NCBI GenBank assembly: GCA_017577715.1
Contig: PKRC01000006.1
Coordinates: 1 to 64,000 of the forward strand
Length of the DNA: 64,000 nt
Direction of reading: 5' to 3'
Source: Clostridia bacterium
GTDB taxonomy: Bacteria; Bacillota; Clostridia; Caldicoprobacterales; Caldicoprobacteraceae
Made by a program: the position numbers and the translations under genes. The notes under the pieces were generated by a model. That model saw nothing but the letters and a program-made list of their open reading frames with translations. It ran no database searches and was not told where the DNA came from. How positions within the stretch are numbered: the first letter of the stretch is position 1; each line of letters begins with the position of its first letter. Shown in pieces: positions 1-10,095 of the stretch.

Positions 1-251
1 GCAAAATAGCGATGTAAAAATTCTGGAATTCTCTAGAAAAGATTGATATATGTGATTGATATATTTAGCTGGCAAATTTTTGAGCATATTCTATTACTGC
101 TCTCTTTATGAAATAGATCTAGATCTGGATTAAAAAATAGGCAGATGACCGGTAACGTGGTGGGTGCAACCAGTTTACTGGAACAATTGCTCGTATCAGC
201 GACTTTGTTATCATTTTGCGATTGACCGCGATAAAGCAAAACAAACAATAA

Positions 252-277
252 GGAGACCGGTTTTATACACCGGTCCC
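252..277 (-). terminator. Terminator of the cyclic glucan synthase gene
   Basis: On the minus strand an inverted repeat (GACCGGT / ACCGGTC) overlaps the stop codon of the large gene at 263-265 and is followed by a T-rich stretch (TTATTGTTTG). This fits an intrinsic terminator closing the transcript. Positions 1-250 beyond it hold no gene I can support; a 71-codon minus-strand frame at 33-248 resembles nothing I recognise. Confidence 0.6.
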
Positions 278-3200
278 CATTATGACACGCACCTCATGGC
301 GTATGCCATCATCCACAAGAGGAATTTTTCTGTTAGGTAGCTTCTGCCCGTCAAGCAATACAGTTCTGACGCCCTTGCTGACCCCTTGCGGGTTCTCTAC
401 TACGATGTGGTATGCGCTGCTTTTGTAATTGTAGGTGATCTCATACTTGTTCCACCATTGAGGTATACAGGGGTCTACAATCAAGCAATCGCCTTCCAGC
501 TTAAAGCCCAGTATATGTTCAAGTCCCACCCTGTACATCCAGGAGGCAGAACCGGTATACCAAGTCCATCCTCCTCTGCCTACATACAGCGGCGTGGAAT
601 AAACATCGGCCGCCATCACGTACGGCTCTACCTTGTACCTCGACACCTCGATCCATGTACGCCCATGGTTTACGGGGTTGATCAAGTTAAACAGCTCGGC
701 AGCCTTGTTACCGTCACCCAGTTTGGCAAATGCCATAATCACCCACACCGCTGCATGGGTGTACTGGCCACCGTTTTCCCTTACCCCCGGTATATACCCT
801 TTGATATATCCCGGCTCCAGATGGGTTTTATTAAATGGCGGAGTAAACAAACGTATGATCCCTTCTTCACGGCGAATCAGATAATGCTCCAAAGCCCTCA
901 TGGCCTCGCGAACCCGATTGGGGTTTGCGGCTCCCGATATGACCGCCCAGGATTGGGATATGGAATCTATCTGACACTCGTCATTTTGTTCAGACCCCAA
1001 TGGCGTTCCGTCATCGAAATAAGCCCTTCTGTACCATCCGCCATCCCATCCATGCTTTTCAATGGCTTCGAGGATGTTGCAGGCGGTGTCTCTAAACCGT
1101 CTGGCCCGCTCTTCATCCCCTCTTGCCTCACAGATGGGGATAAAGCGCTGCAGCGTGGTATACAGGAACCAGCCCAGCCATACGCTTTCGCCTCTGCCTT
1201 CCCTTCCTATATTGTCCATACCATCGTTCCAGTCTCCCGTACCTATGAGCGGCAAACCATGAGGACCAAACCTAAATGCACGCTCTATGGCTCGTATGCA
1301 GTGCTCGTAGACGGAAGCCTTGCACTGCGAAATGCTGGGGACGCTATACCGTTCCATTTCCTGGGGTGCCAATGGTTCATCTTCGAGGAAATAGACCTCT
1401 TCATCCAATACGCTCCAATCGCCGGTAACCTTGACGTAATCGGCCACCACAAAGGGTAAAAACAGCAGGTCATCGGACATCCGGGTGCGGATTCCATTAT
1501 AGGGCATGTGCCACCAGTGCTGCACATCACCCTCGACAAACTGATGAGCGCTGGCCTCGATGATGTGCTGCCTTACAATTTGAGGCAGGCTGTAAACCAA
1601 AGCCATGGTATCCTGAAGCTGATCCCTAAACCCATAAGCGCCACCCGCCTGATAAAAGCTGGTTCTAGCCCACATCCTACATGAAAGCACCTGGTACACC
1701 AACCAACGGTTGAGCAGCAAGTTCATAGACCGGTCCGGCGTGCTGACCTGTATCGTTCCCAGTACCCCATCCCAGAATTCCTTCACCCTTTCAAGCTCGC
1801 TGTCCACCCTCTCCACATCTCTATACAGGCCTATAATCCGGTACACTTCTTCCAAATCTTCACCCTCTCCCAGCAGGCACACGATCTCCTTTTGCTGGCC
1901 CGGCTCCAGCGTAATCCTCATTTGAATGGCACCGCATGGATCATAGCCCGCACCCGCTCGCCCCGAAAGCCCAATCCTCTGCAGGGCAGCCGGGGCATGG
2001 AGGCTGCCATTCCTGCCTAAAAATTCGGTTCTGTCGCAGGTATAGGAAAATACAGGCAGGTTAGCCGCCATAAATGCCACCCGTTGGGGGTAGTCCTCGT
2101 TGTAAGCGTTTCTTGCCAGCAGAACACCCCTTTGCTCATCCCATTCGGTTACGATGAACTGGCTAGTACCATGGCGCTGAACACCCAGCACCCATTCAAC
2201 GTAATACGTTATAGTAATCCTTTTGGTCCATTGGGACTGGTTTGTTAGGGTTACCTTTGAGATCTTCACAGGCTGTTCCAGAGGCACAAACATCTCCTGA
2301 CGCTGCGCGATCCCACGGCTTGTATGTTCAAAGACCGTATAGCCCTGCCCATGGCGGACCGTATAGGGCTGCCTCTCCCGAACAGGCGATGGCGTTATGG
2401 TCCAAACCTCACCCGTGTCCTCATCTCTGAGATATATGACTTCACCCGGAGGATCGATGACCGGGTCGTTGGACCAGGGGGTCAGCTTGTTTTGGCGGCT
2501 ATTCTTGCACCAGGTGTAGCCGCCTCCCGATTCGGTGACCAGGAAACCAAACTGGCTGTTGGATATGACATTGCTCCAGGGCATTGGGGTACATTTGCCA
2601 TCGCGCAACCTGATGACGTATTCGCGGCCATCTAGAGTGAATCCTCCCAGCTCGTTGAAAAATATGAGCTCTTCGTCACTTTCCTCCAATATCTCTTCCT
2701 TCTGAGCCGGCAGCGCCGTTACCGTCAACGCAGGTGGCAAAGCCTCCTTCGGCTGGTAGAATTTAAGCTGCGAGGATATGCTGCCGCCATCGCCCGAAAG
2801 CACCAACCGTGCGACGGCCTTTAAGAGGTCTTTATCCTCCTCGGGCATAAAGACTCCCTGTATGATGTATACCCCTCCCGGCTTGTTCTGCAAATCCCGG
2901 GCATGGCTTATCATGACCAAGTCCTGCAGCCTCTCCTGTACTGGCTGCTCATAGCTGTTGCCATACTCATTGAGCAGCACCAGATCCACATTTAAGCCTT
3001 TGAGGCGCCAATACTCATGGGCCGTTAAAACCTGCCTAACCAGTTCCATATGCTCCAGCTGACTTACCTCGACCACTACGATGGGAATATCCCCCGAAAT
3101 GCCATATGCCCACAGACTCGACTGCCCCTTTTGGTTTTTCCTTAAAAATTCCTCTTTGTTCCTCTGTAAGGGAGTAGGATAGAGTATGTGGGAAGCCATC

Positions 3201-6200
3201 TTCAGATACAGGTTAACCTGCCCTGAGGTTATATTGAGGTAGCGCATCTCAACCTGGCTATGGGTCCATGCCAGCTCAAAGGCACGGGAAGCAGCAGAGC
3301 CATTCCTGTACTCCTTTGCCAGCGAAAGCGCGGCTTCACGGCTGTCGGCCACCGCCACCACAAAGGATATCTTGGCGGTCTTACCGGGCGGAATGGCTAT
3401 TCTCTGCCTCAGGCTCATGATGGGGTCCACCACCGCTCCCGCAGTGTTGGACAACGGGTGTTCGGGCTCCATCACCTGCGGAAAGGACAGGTCCCTCCCC
3501 CTGCCGATAAAACGAGCCCTGTCGGTTTCATATTGCGGCTGACCTATGGCTTCGCCTTCTAGCGCAAAGGTATGAACCAACCATACCGACTTTTGATTGG
3601 GCTTTCGCGGCCTTCTCCTGGCCAAAAGGGCATTGTACTCGGGTACGTATTCGGTTTCAACGAAGAGGTTGTTGAATGCCCGATGCGCCATATCATCGGC
3701 CAGCGATGACAGCACGGGCTCAAAATAGCTGGTAACCTCCACCACGCGTCCGTGCTGGCTATGGTTGGTAAGGCTTATCCTCCTTATCTCGGCATTGTGC
3801 TCGGTGGATACCGCCACCTCGGTAAGGGTTTCGATGTTGCCATCCTTTCTTAAGAATACAGCGTGATCCGGTTCAAACACCACACGGTATTCATCAGGTA
3901 TGGCCCTGGTGGGATTATAGGTAGCCGACCAAAACTCGTTTGAGTTTAAATTCTTTATGTAGAAAAACATGCCGTGCCCTTCCAGGGTAAAATCTTCGCT
4001 CCAGCGGTTAACCGCCATCCCCTGCATCTGGCTGAACCCGCTACCAGCAGCAGTAATCATCACCGAATAGGCACCGTTGGACAAAAGATGTACCTCGGGT
4101 ATTTCGGTGGTGTGTACCGAAAAGCGCCTTCTGGGCCTGATCTCGTGATATTTTACCTTTTCTGCCTCCACATCCAAAGGCTTTTCGCTGCGGTCTTTTA
4201 AGAATATCTCCTTTTCGGGTATGCGCTCCTGCAGCAGCAGTTCGGTAGCCCGCACCATGGGGGAAGCATGAAATCTCTCCTGCATTATGTTATCATTCAA
4301 GAAATTATTGAGGGCTAACAATGCCATCCCCTGGTGATGGGCCATAAAGCACTTTACCACCATGTTCCTCTTTTTTTGTGGCAGGCGTTCGGGAGTATAG
4401 TCAATGGCCTCGTATAATCCATAAGTACCATCTGCCCCCTCCGCCATGAGGGCCTCAATGTTTTTTACTGCTGCGACGGGGTTTACCGGCAAGGCCAAAA
4501 GGGTGGCATAGGGGGCAATGACTATGTCATTTATGAGCCCCCGTTTTAGCCCCAGTTTGGGTACACCAAAGGCCTTATACTGGTAATTGAGATGCAGGTC
4601 AAAGGCATAAAAGGCCGATTCCGATACTCCCCACGGTATATGGCGCTGCTCTCCATATTGAATCTGAGCCTCCACCGCTGCTGTATACGTCTCATCCAAT
4701 AGGGTGTAATCGTAGTTTTTCATTATCAAAAGTGGCATCATGTACTCGAACATGGTACCGCTCCAAGACAGCAGAACCTTGTAATCCCCTACCATAGTTA
4801 AAGGCCTGCCCAAACGGAACCAGTGTTTTTGCGGCACGTCACCCTTTGCTATGGCTATAAAGCTGGCCTGCCTAGCCTCGGACGCCAGAAGGTCATAATA
4901 GCTCTTTATGAGCTTGCCCTTTTCCACATCGTACCCCACAGAGAACAGCTCTAGGTTAGAATCATATACCACTCGGAAGTTGGTATTGCGGACCAACTGG
5001 TCAATTCTGCAGCTTAATCGACTGCAGCGCTGTGCTAAATCCTTGGCAGCAGCATGTGACTTGGCCAGGGCCAGCTCAAAATCCTTAAGCCAGTTCATGA
5101 GCTTTCGAGCTTTTTCATCTGTATGTCCTTCTTCATATAGAGACTGCATGGCTTCTGATAGAATATCCAAAACTAGGGAATAGTTATCCAGCAGCCATTT
5201 CACCGAAAATTCGCCATCGAGCTGCCTTATCAGGTAGCTGAATTTTTGGGCAGTCTCAGCATATCCCCCTTGCTCGTCCTTCAGCTCTTTAGGAACGCTG
5301 CATAGCATTGATACCCATGGCACAAGGCAATCCAGCTCCTGCAGATAAAAACCAATATATCTATTAATGCTGCCCTTCTCATGCTTCATATCATCAAGCA
5401 GGGCCCTCCAGCCGGTAAGCGTAACCCCGTTTTCTGCCAGTGCCTTATCAAGTAATTCATTTCCTTTATGCTGGTAGAGCATAAGCGTATCTCTTAGGCC
5501 TTCCAACATCTCCTTACCTACAAGCGGTTTTCTTAAAAAGTCTTCAAGGCCCTGTTTGATGACAATAAGGTAGCCCACCAGATTGCCGCTATCAACCGAT
5601 GATATGATACGGGGTTTAAGCGGTTCTAAAGTTTTGGTGTTGTACCAGTTATACAGATGGCCTTCAGCCTTTTCCATCCTCTCGATGGTTGAAATGGTAC
5701 GTTCAAGCCTCTCGATAGCCTCCAAAGTGCCTATATAGCCCAGATCGCGCGCCGCCAGAATGGACATGAGGTATAAACCGATGTTGGTGGGCGATGTTCT
5801 GTGCGCAACGCCAACGGGCGGGTCCTCTTGATAATTATCGGGCGGCAGCCAGTTATCCTCCGGGCCAACGAAATCCTCAAAAAAGCGCCATGTCTTTCTG
5901 GCAATAAGCCTCAGCTTCAAAATCTGTTCCTGCGAGAGATTGGGAACCTTCTTTTGTTTCGGCCGACTTATACGATAGGCTATCCACGGGGACAACCCCC
6001 ATAATATCGACAAAGCCGTAGCTCCAGCCCATAGCGCAGGGTTAAAAAAGGCAACCCAGCCGAGGAAGAAAGCTGCAACCGCTATCCCAGGCCACATCTT
6101 CCTCCAAAAATCGGAAAGCTGCCCTCTAAAGCTTCGTTCGGCATCTGCCGCGGTCACCCACTCCAACATATTCTTATGGGTAAAAGCCACCCTTATGATG

Positions 6201-8869
6201 GTACGCACTATGGCATCGGCCATGAGATAGGCTTGATGGGCCAGAAATACAAACGACAACGCAATCTGCCATGTAAGGCTTCTGGCACCAAACAGGGCAT
6301 CGGCCAGCTTTGTCGACGAACCAGCCCCATCGCCCCCTGACAAAAAGTTGCCTATGACGTCCATCACCAGCGGAAAAGCCAGCGTAAGTACCCCAAGGCT
6401 TACCCACAACCATACCGGCCCCGGTAACACCGTCATGCCCAGCATCAGGGTGAGGAATATGGCGGGCTGCAGCAGGCTGCGCCTCATATTATCCAGTATT
6501 TTCCATTTAGATATAGCATTAAGGGGATTTATCGCCATATTTGCTCTTGCGTCTTTTACGCGGGAGAACAGCCACGGAATGAGCTGCCAATCGCCACGAA
6601 CCCAGCGATGCAGCCTCATGGCATAAGCTACGTAATGGGATGGATATCCGTCTATCAATTCTATATCGGTCACCAATCCGGCTCTTAAATAAGAGCCTTC
6701 AAGCAAATCGTGGCTTAGGACGGCGTTTTCGGGAATGGCCTGATCCAATACGCTGTAAAAGGCATCCAAGTCGTAAATTCCCTTACCTGTAAATATTCCT
6801 TCGCCAAAGAGATCTTGGTACACATCCGAAACCGCCGTAGTATAGGGGTCAATGCCGGTTTGTCCCGAGAATATTAAAGCAAAAAAGGAGCGGCTGGCGC
6901 TATCCACAGCCACCCCTATCCTGGGCTGAAGTAGCCCGTGGCCTTCTTCGACCCTGGGTGTAAATGGATTCAGCCGCGGGCGGTTAAGTGGATGCGCCAT
7001 GGTGCCCACCAGGCGTTTTGCTGCATCCCTGGGCAGCTGGGTATCGGCATCCAATGTAATGACGTACTTGACCGACTTTAAAGCCGAAAGATCCCCTACC
7101 TTTATGTAATAGGTGGTATCATCTCTCCCCTTTAAGAGGCGGTTGAGCTCAATGATAGCCCCTCTCTTGCGCTCCCAACCCATCCAGGTTTTTTGGGCAG
7201 GATTCCACTGCCTTAAACGGTGAAAATAAAAGAATATATCCTTCCTTTCATCGCTATACCGGGCGTTTAACTCTTCGATGGCTTTTATAGCCGTTTCAAC
7301 TATCTTTTCATCCTGGGGTTCCGTTTGATTGGGAGAATCTTTAAAATCGCCCACCAGAGCAAAATGAAGGTTTTTTTCGTGGTTGGCAAGGTAGAAGACC
7401 TCCATCTGCTCTGCCAGTTCCTTGACCCTCTTCTCGCTAGACAACAGGGTAGGGATTATCACCAGGGTGCGGTACTCCGGCGGTATGCCATCCTTAAACT
7501 CCAATTTGGGTAGATGGCATGGCGGCAGTATTCTAGTTATAGCCCAGTGAACAATACCGATGGATAAGCTGATAATTGGAATGGCAGCCACCAGCATGGC
7601 TAGCAGCAAACTCCAAAAGCCCGTTATGTCACTATATCTAAATAGAATAAAACACAGCAGTGCCAGCAACCCCGCCGTAACCAACAAGATTGAACCGAAG
7701 TAAAAACCATAAGGATGATCAACTATCCCCTGCTTCAGCTTTTTGACAACGCTTTTCTTAATGTTAAGCCTTGCTTCCAGCTGTTTCCTACCCCTACCAA
7801 TGAGGTAGTACCCCACATGCCTGTGTCGTGCTTCAGCATCGGGATTGTTCCCAAATTCACGGGCACAATCCACAGCCGCCTGTGCCACTTCCCATTCGCT
7901 GACACCGGCCTCTTTGGCCAGCTCTTCAACCTGACGGCGGTAAAACTCCCTGGAAGCAAACTCCATCTGTCCATAAACTCCCTCGGGATCCTGGCGCAGC
8001 GTCTGCTCTACTACGCTTAATTCCTCAAAAAGCTCTTCCCATTTAATCCCCGCCAAGAAGCGCAGGGTTGTGATGGCATTCCCTATTGATACCTTATATG
8101 CCGCCTCCTGCTGATGCTCCTGCTGTATGATTTCCTCGGCATTGGTGCCCTGGAGCGCCAGCTTGCCATCTATCCATCTAATGATAGGGGCAGCTTCGCT
8201 GCCCTGTTCCCTCAAACGCTTTAGCAATCTTTCTGCATAAGCCGGGACCATGGTGCCGATTTGGCTATCGTGCTCAGAAATGACCCGGTATATGTCTTCC
8301 TCGGTGCTTTCCAGTGCCGCTAGCAAGCGTTCAGCCCACTTTTCGGCTTCCCTCTTTAAGTTTTGCGATTCCACTATATGTACGGATATTTCCCGGATTT
8401 TCTTTATCAGTGCTATACGTATCATTGTAGGGATTACCCAGAGTTCACGGCTGGTAAGGGGGGTAACCAACTGGTATCCGCTTATGAATGCCTTGAGCTC
8501 TTCATCGCTCAGGCTGGCATCGGTATAAGAAAGCATCTCTTTAACCAGTGCGTACACTCTTGGCAATCCCTTAAGTTCCCCGGTCTCCAGTATAGGAAGC
8601 TCACGATAATAGTCCTGCTTTATACTGTGTTTAATATCCTTTATGTGTTCCTCAATCATGTAGAAATTGTCCAGCAGCCATTCGGCTGCAGGAACAATAT
8701 ATCCTTTGTTTTTCACCACTTCGTTTGTAATCTTATAAGCCTTAAACAATACCTCGATATCCTCATCAATTCTGGGAAATACATTACGGGACAACGCTGC
8801 ACCTTTTTTTACTTTATGGCTTTTAGCAATCTCTTTAGCGTGTTGCTTTATCTCTTCTAAATTTGGCAT
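263..8869 (-). CDS. Cyclic beta-1,2-glucan synthase (NdvB/ChvB type)
   Basis: A very large (2868 aa) multidomain membrane glycosyltransferase expected to make cyclic beta-1,2-glucan from UDP-glucose. Visible order: a long N-terminal region; membrane segments near residues 385-450; a GT84-like glycosyltransferase domain with the DADTQLP motif near residue 606; a motif rich in H, R and W (MRLHRWVRGDW) before a second membrane cluster at about 790-960; a glycoamylase-like region starting near TSPTNIGLYL (about 1025), corresponding to the transglycosylation domain of the family; and a C-terminal GH94 phosphorylase-like half with GDIPIVVVEV (about 1926) and the catalytic-type GTGDWNDGMD (about 2547). 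Length and order match known cyclic glucan synthases. The ATG at 8869 is chosen because AAAGGGGA lies 7 nt upstream; the frame is open 28 codons further. It is the last gene of the run that starts at 14.4 kb, 106 nt after the alcohol dehydrogenase. Product ring size cannot be told from sequence. Confidence 0.93.
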   Translation of the reverse strand: MPNLEEIKQHAKEIAKSHKVKKGAALSRNVFPRIDEDIEVLFKAYKITNEVVKNKGYIVPAAEWLLDNFYMIEEHIKDIKHSIKQDYYRELPILETGELKGLPRVYALVKEMLSYTDASLSDEELKAFISGYQLVTPLTSRELWVIPTMIRIALIKKIREISVHIVESQNLKREAEKWAERLLAALESTEEDIYRVISEHDSQIGTMVPAYAERLLKRLREQGSEAAPIIRWIDGKLALQGTNAEEIIQQEHQQEAAYKVSIGNAITTLRFLAGIKWEELFEELSVVEQTLRQDPEGVYGQMEFASREFYRRQVEELAKEAGVSEWEVAQAAVDCAREFGNNPDAEARHRHVGYYLIGRGRKQLEARLNIKKSVVKKLKQGIVDHPYGFYFGSILLVTAGLLALLCFILFRYSDITGFWSLLLAMLVAAIPIISLSIGIVHWAITRILPPCHLPKLEFKDGIPPEYRTLVIIPTLLSSEKRVKELAEQMEVFYLANHEKNLHFALVGDFKDSPNQTEPQDEKIVETAIKAIEELNARYSDERKDIFFYFHRLRQWNPAQKTWMGWERKRGAIIELNRLLKGRDDTTYYIKVGDLSALKSVKYVITLDADTQLPRDAAKRLVGTMAHPLNRPRLNPFTPRVEEGHGLLQPRIGVAVDSASRSFFALIFSGQTGIDPYTTAVSDVYQDLFGEGIFTGKGIYDLDAFYSVLDQAIPENAVLSHDLLEGSYLRAGLVTDIELIDGYPSHYVAYAMRLHRWVRGDWQLIPWLFSRVKDARANMAINPLNAISKWKILDNMRRSLLQPAIFLTLMLGMTVLPGPVWLWVSLGVLTLAFPLVMDVIGNFLSGGDGAGSSTKLADALFGARSLTWQIALSFVFLAHQAYLMADAIVRTIIRVAFTHKNMLEWVTAADAERSFRGQLSDFWRKMWPGIAVAAFFLGWVAFFNPALWAGATALSILWGLSPWIAYRISRPKQKKVPNLSQEQILKLRLIARKTWRFFEDFVGPEDNWLPPDNYQEDPPVGVAHRTSPTNIGLYLMSILAARDLGYIGTLEAIERLERTISTIERMEKAEGHLYNWYNTKTLEPLKPRIISSVDSGNLVGYLIVIKQGLEDFLRKPLVGKEMLEGLRDTLMLYQHKGNELLDKALAENGVTLTGWRALLDDMKHEKGSINRYIGFYLQELDCLVPWVSMLCSVPKELKDEQGGYAETAQKFSYLIRQLDGEFSVKWLLDNYSLVLDILSEAMQSLYEEGHTDEKARKLMNWLKDFELALAKSHAAAKDLAQRCSRLSCRIDQLVRNTNFRVVYDSNLELFSVGYDVEKGKLIKSYYDLLASEARQASFIAIAKGDVPQKHWFRLGRPLTMVGDYKVLLSWSGTMFEYMMPLLIMKNYDYTLLDETYTAAVEAQIQYGEQRHIPWGVSESAFYAFDLHLNYQYKAFGVPKLGLKRGLINDIVIAPYATLLALPVNPVAAVKNIEALMAEGADGTYGLYEAIDYTPERLPQKKRNMVVKCFMAHHQGMALLALNNFLNDNIMQERFHASPMVRATELLLQERIPEKEIFLKDRSEKPLDVEAEKVKYHEIRPRRRFSVHTTEIPEVHLLSNGAYSVMITAAGSGFSQMQGMAVNRWSEDFTLEGHGMFFYIKNLNSNEFWSATYNPTRAIPDEYRVVFEPDHAVFLRKDGNIETLTEVAVSTEHNAEIRRISLTNHSQHGRVVEVTSYFEPVLSSLADDMAHRAFNNLFVETEYVPEYNALLARRRPRKPNQKSVWLVHTFALEGEAIGQPQYETDRARFIGRGRDLSFPQVMEPEHPLSNTAGAVVDPIMSLRQRIAIPPGKTAKISFVVAVADSREAALSLAKEYRNGSAASRAFELAWTHSQVEMRYLNITSGQVNLYLKMASHILYPTPLQRNKEEFLRKNQKGQSSLWAYGISGDIPIVVVEVSQLEHMELVRQVLTAHEYWRLKGLNVDLVLLNEYGNSYEQPVQERLQDLVMISHARDLQNKPGGVYIIQGVFMPEEDKDLLKAVARLVLSGDGGSISSQLKFYQPKEALPPALTVTALPAQKEEILEESDEELIFFNELGGFTLDGREYVIRLRDGKCTPMPWSNVISNSQFGFLVTESGGGYTWCKNSRQNKLTPWSNDPVIDPPGEVIYLRDEDTGEVWTITPSPVRERQPYTVRHGQGYTVFEHTSRGIAQRQEMFVPLEQPVKISKVTLTNQSQWTKRITITYYVEWVLGVQRHGTSQFIVTEWDEQRGVLLARNAYNEDYPQRVAFMAANLPVFSYTCDRTEFLGRNGSLHAPAALQRIGLSGRAGAGYDPCGAIQMRITLEPGQQKEIVCLLGEGEDLEEVYRIIGLYRDVERVDSELERVKEFWDGVLGTIQVSTPDRSMNLLLNRWLVYQVLSCRMWARTSFYQAGGAYGFRDQLQDTMALVYSLPQIVRQHIIEASAHQFVEGDVQHWWHMPYNGIRTRMSDDLLFLPFVVADYVKVTGDWSVLDEEVYFLEDEPLAPQEMERYSVPSISQCKASVYEHCIRAIERAFRFGPHGLPLIGTGDWNDGMDNIGREGRGESVWLGWFLYTTLQRFIPICEARGDEERARRFRDTACNILEAIEKHGWDGGWYRRAYFDDGTPLGSEQNDECQIDSISQSWAVISGAANPNRVREAMRALEHYLIRREEGIIRLFTPPFNKTHLEPGYIKGYIPGVRENGGQYTHAAVWVIMAFAKLGDGNKAAELFNLINPVNHGRTWIEVSRYKVEPYVMAADVYSTPLYVGRGGWTWYTGSASWMYRVGLEHILGFKLEGDCLIVDPCIPQWWNKYEITYNYKSSAYHIVVENPQGVSKGVRTVLLDGQKLPNRKIPLVDDGIRHEVRVIMGTGV

Positions 8870-8975
8870 TCCAATTCCCCTTTGCATGTAAGTATTGCCG
8901 TTTTTTTTTCTATAAATAATTATTGACGATTTTCTACACCTGAATACATGCAAAGGTTGGAATTGAAAAATGCCG

Positions 8976-10061
8976 CTACATCTCGAGCACCGCTTTTAAA
9001 GCCCGTCTGGTGGCCATGGCATTGAGAGCCTCATTGGCCTCGGTCAGCTTAAACCTGTGGGTGATCATCTTGCTGAAGGCTTCAGGGTTTTCAAGCACCA
9101 GGTTAAGGGCTTGCCAGGTGTGCCTGGTATCGCTTACCCATACCCCCTGAATCCTGATGTTCTTCCTCACTACGTCATAATAAAAATCAACCTGTTCCAG
9201 GCCAGCGGGCTGAGCAAAACCGGTTGAAAGATAAGTACCGCCGCTCCTCAATAGCTTTATACCTTCTTCCACCACGCCTTGAGAACCTACGGCCTCAACC
9301 ACCACATCTGCTCCCCGTCCGCCGGTCATGTCCATGATAAACTCCCTTCTTTGCTCCACCGTAGTAGAATGGCGGTCAAGGGTAATGGCTCCCATCTCCT
9401 TGCATATGTTGAGGCGTGAAGACGACCCACCTATTACCACTACTTTAGAAGCTCCAAGCTTCTTGGCAAAGGCCACCGCATATATTCCCAACGGTCCGGG
9501 GCCCTGTACCACCACCGTATCGCCCACCGCTTGCTGGATCATATCAAACGCGTGGGCTATGGTAGCACCCGAACATGAAGCCGAAACCACCACGGCGGGG
9601 TCTACATCTTGAGGAAGTTTAAATATATCGGTATTGCGATTGAGTACGATATATTCAGAATAGCAGCCGTTTAAATATGGCGGTGTGCTGCAGGACATAT
9701 TGATGCCATATACCTTCCTATGTTGGCATAACGATGGTTCCCTTAAAACCTTGCAGGCAAAACACTGGTTACAGGTGATACCTCTGTTCCACAGGATGAA
9801 GTCCCCTTCCTTCAAGGGTAGACCATCGACGGTGCGCTTTTCACCTTTAATTTCGACGACTATACCTACCCCTTCATGGCCTAAGATAATGGGAAGGGGA
9901 GTCCTGGGGTCCTCACCCTTCCACATGTGTACATCTGAACCGCATACCCCAGCAGCTTTAAGCTTAACCAGTACCTGTCCCTCCTCAAGGGCTGGTATGG
10001 TAAACTCCTGAAGCTCCAGCGGCTTATTAAACGCCGTTAAAACCATAGCCTTGCTCTTCAT
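8976..10061 (-). CDS. Zinc-dependent medium-chain alcohol/polyol dehydrogenase
   Basis: A 361-aa medium-chain dehydrogenase/reductase expected to oxidise an alcohol or polyol with NAD(P)+. It shows the catalytic zinc region (GVCGSDVHMWKGE and GHEGVG), a structural-zinc loop with four cysteines (CNQCFACKVLREPSLC) and a Rossmann motif (VVQGPGPLGIYAVAFA). The ATG at 10061 is preferred because AGAAAGGG is 9 nt upstream; an in-frame ATG at 10070 abuts that site. The gene lies 34 nt after a LacI-type regulator, so that regulator and an incoming sugar or polyol probably control it. The substrate (sorbitol-, threonine- or butanediol-type) cannot be told from sequence. Confidence 0.88.
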   Translation of the reverse strand: MKSKAMVLTAFNKPLELQEFTIPALEEGQVLVKLKAAGVCGSDVHMWKGEDPRTPLPIILGHEGVGIVVEIKGEKRTVDGLPLKEGDFILWNRGITCNQCFACKVLREPSLCQHRKVYGINMSCSTPPYLNGCYSEYIVLNRNTDIFKLPQDVDPAVVVSASCSGATIAHAFDMIQQAVGDTVVVQGPGPLGIYAVAFAKKLGASKVVVIGGSSSRLNICKEMGAITLDRHSTTVEQRREFIMDMTGGRGADVVVEAVGSQGVVEEGIKLLRSGGTYLSTGFAQPAGLEQVDFYYDVVRKNIRIQGVWVSDTRHTWQALNLVLENPEAFSKMITHRFKLTEANEALNAMATRRALKAVLEM

Positions 10062-10095
10062 GTACACCATCCCTTTCTTCATTAAAAAATATGGT

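Noticed and set aside
33..248. A 71-codon minus-strand frame at the window start
   Set aside because: No ribosome site, no signal or domain, and it lies in the tail after the glucan synthase terminator.
386..1459. A 357-codon plus-strand frame opposite the glucan synthase
   Set aside because: It is the shadow of a strongly supported GH94 domain on the minus strand; its translation has no domain-like features or ribosome site.
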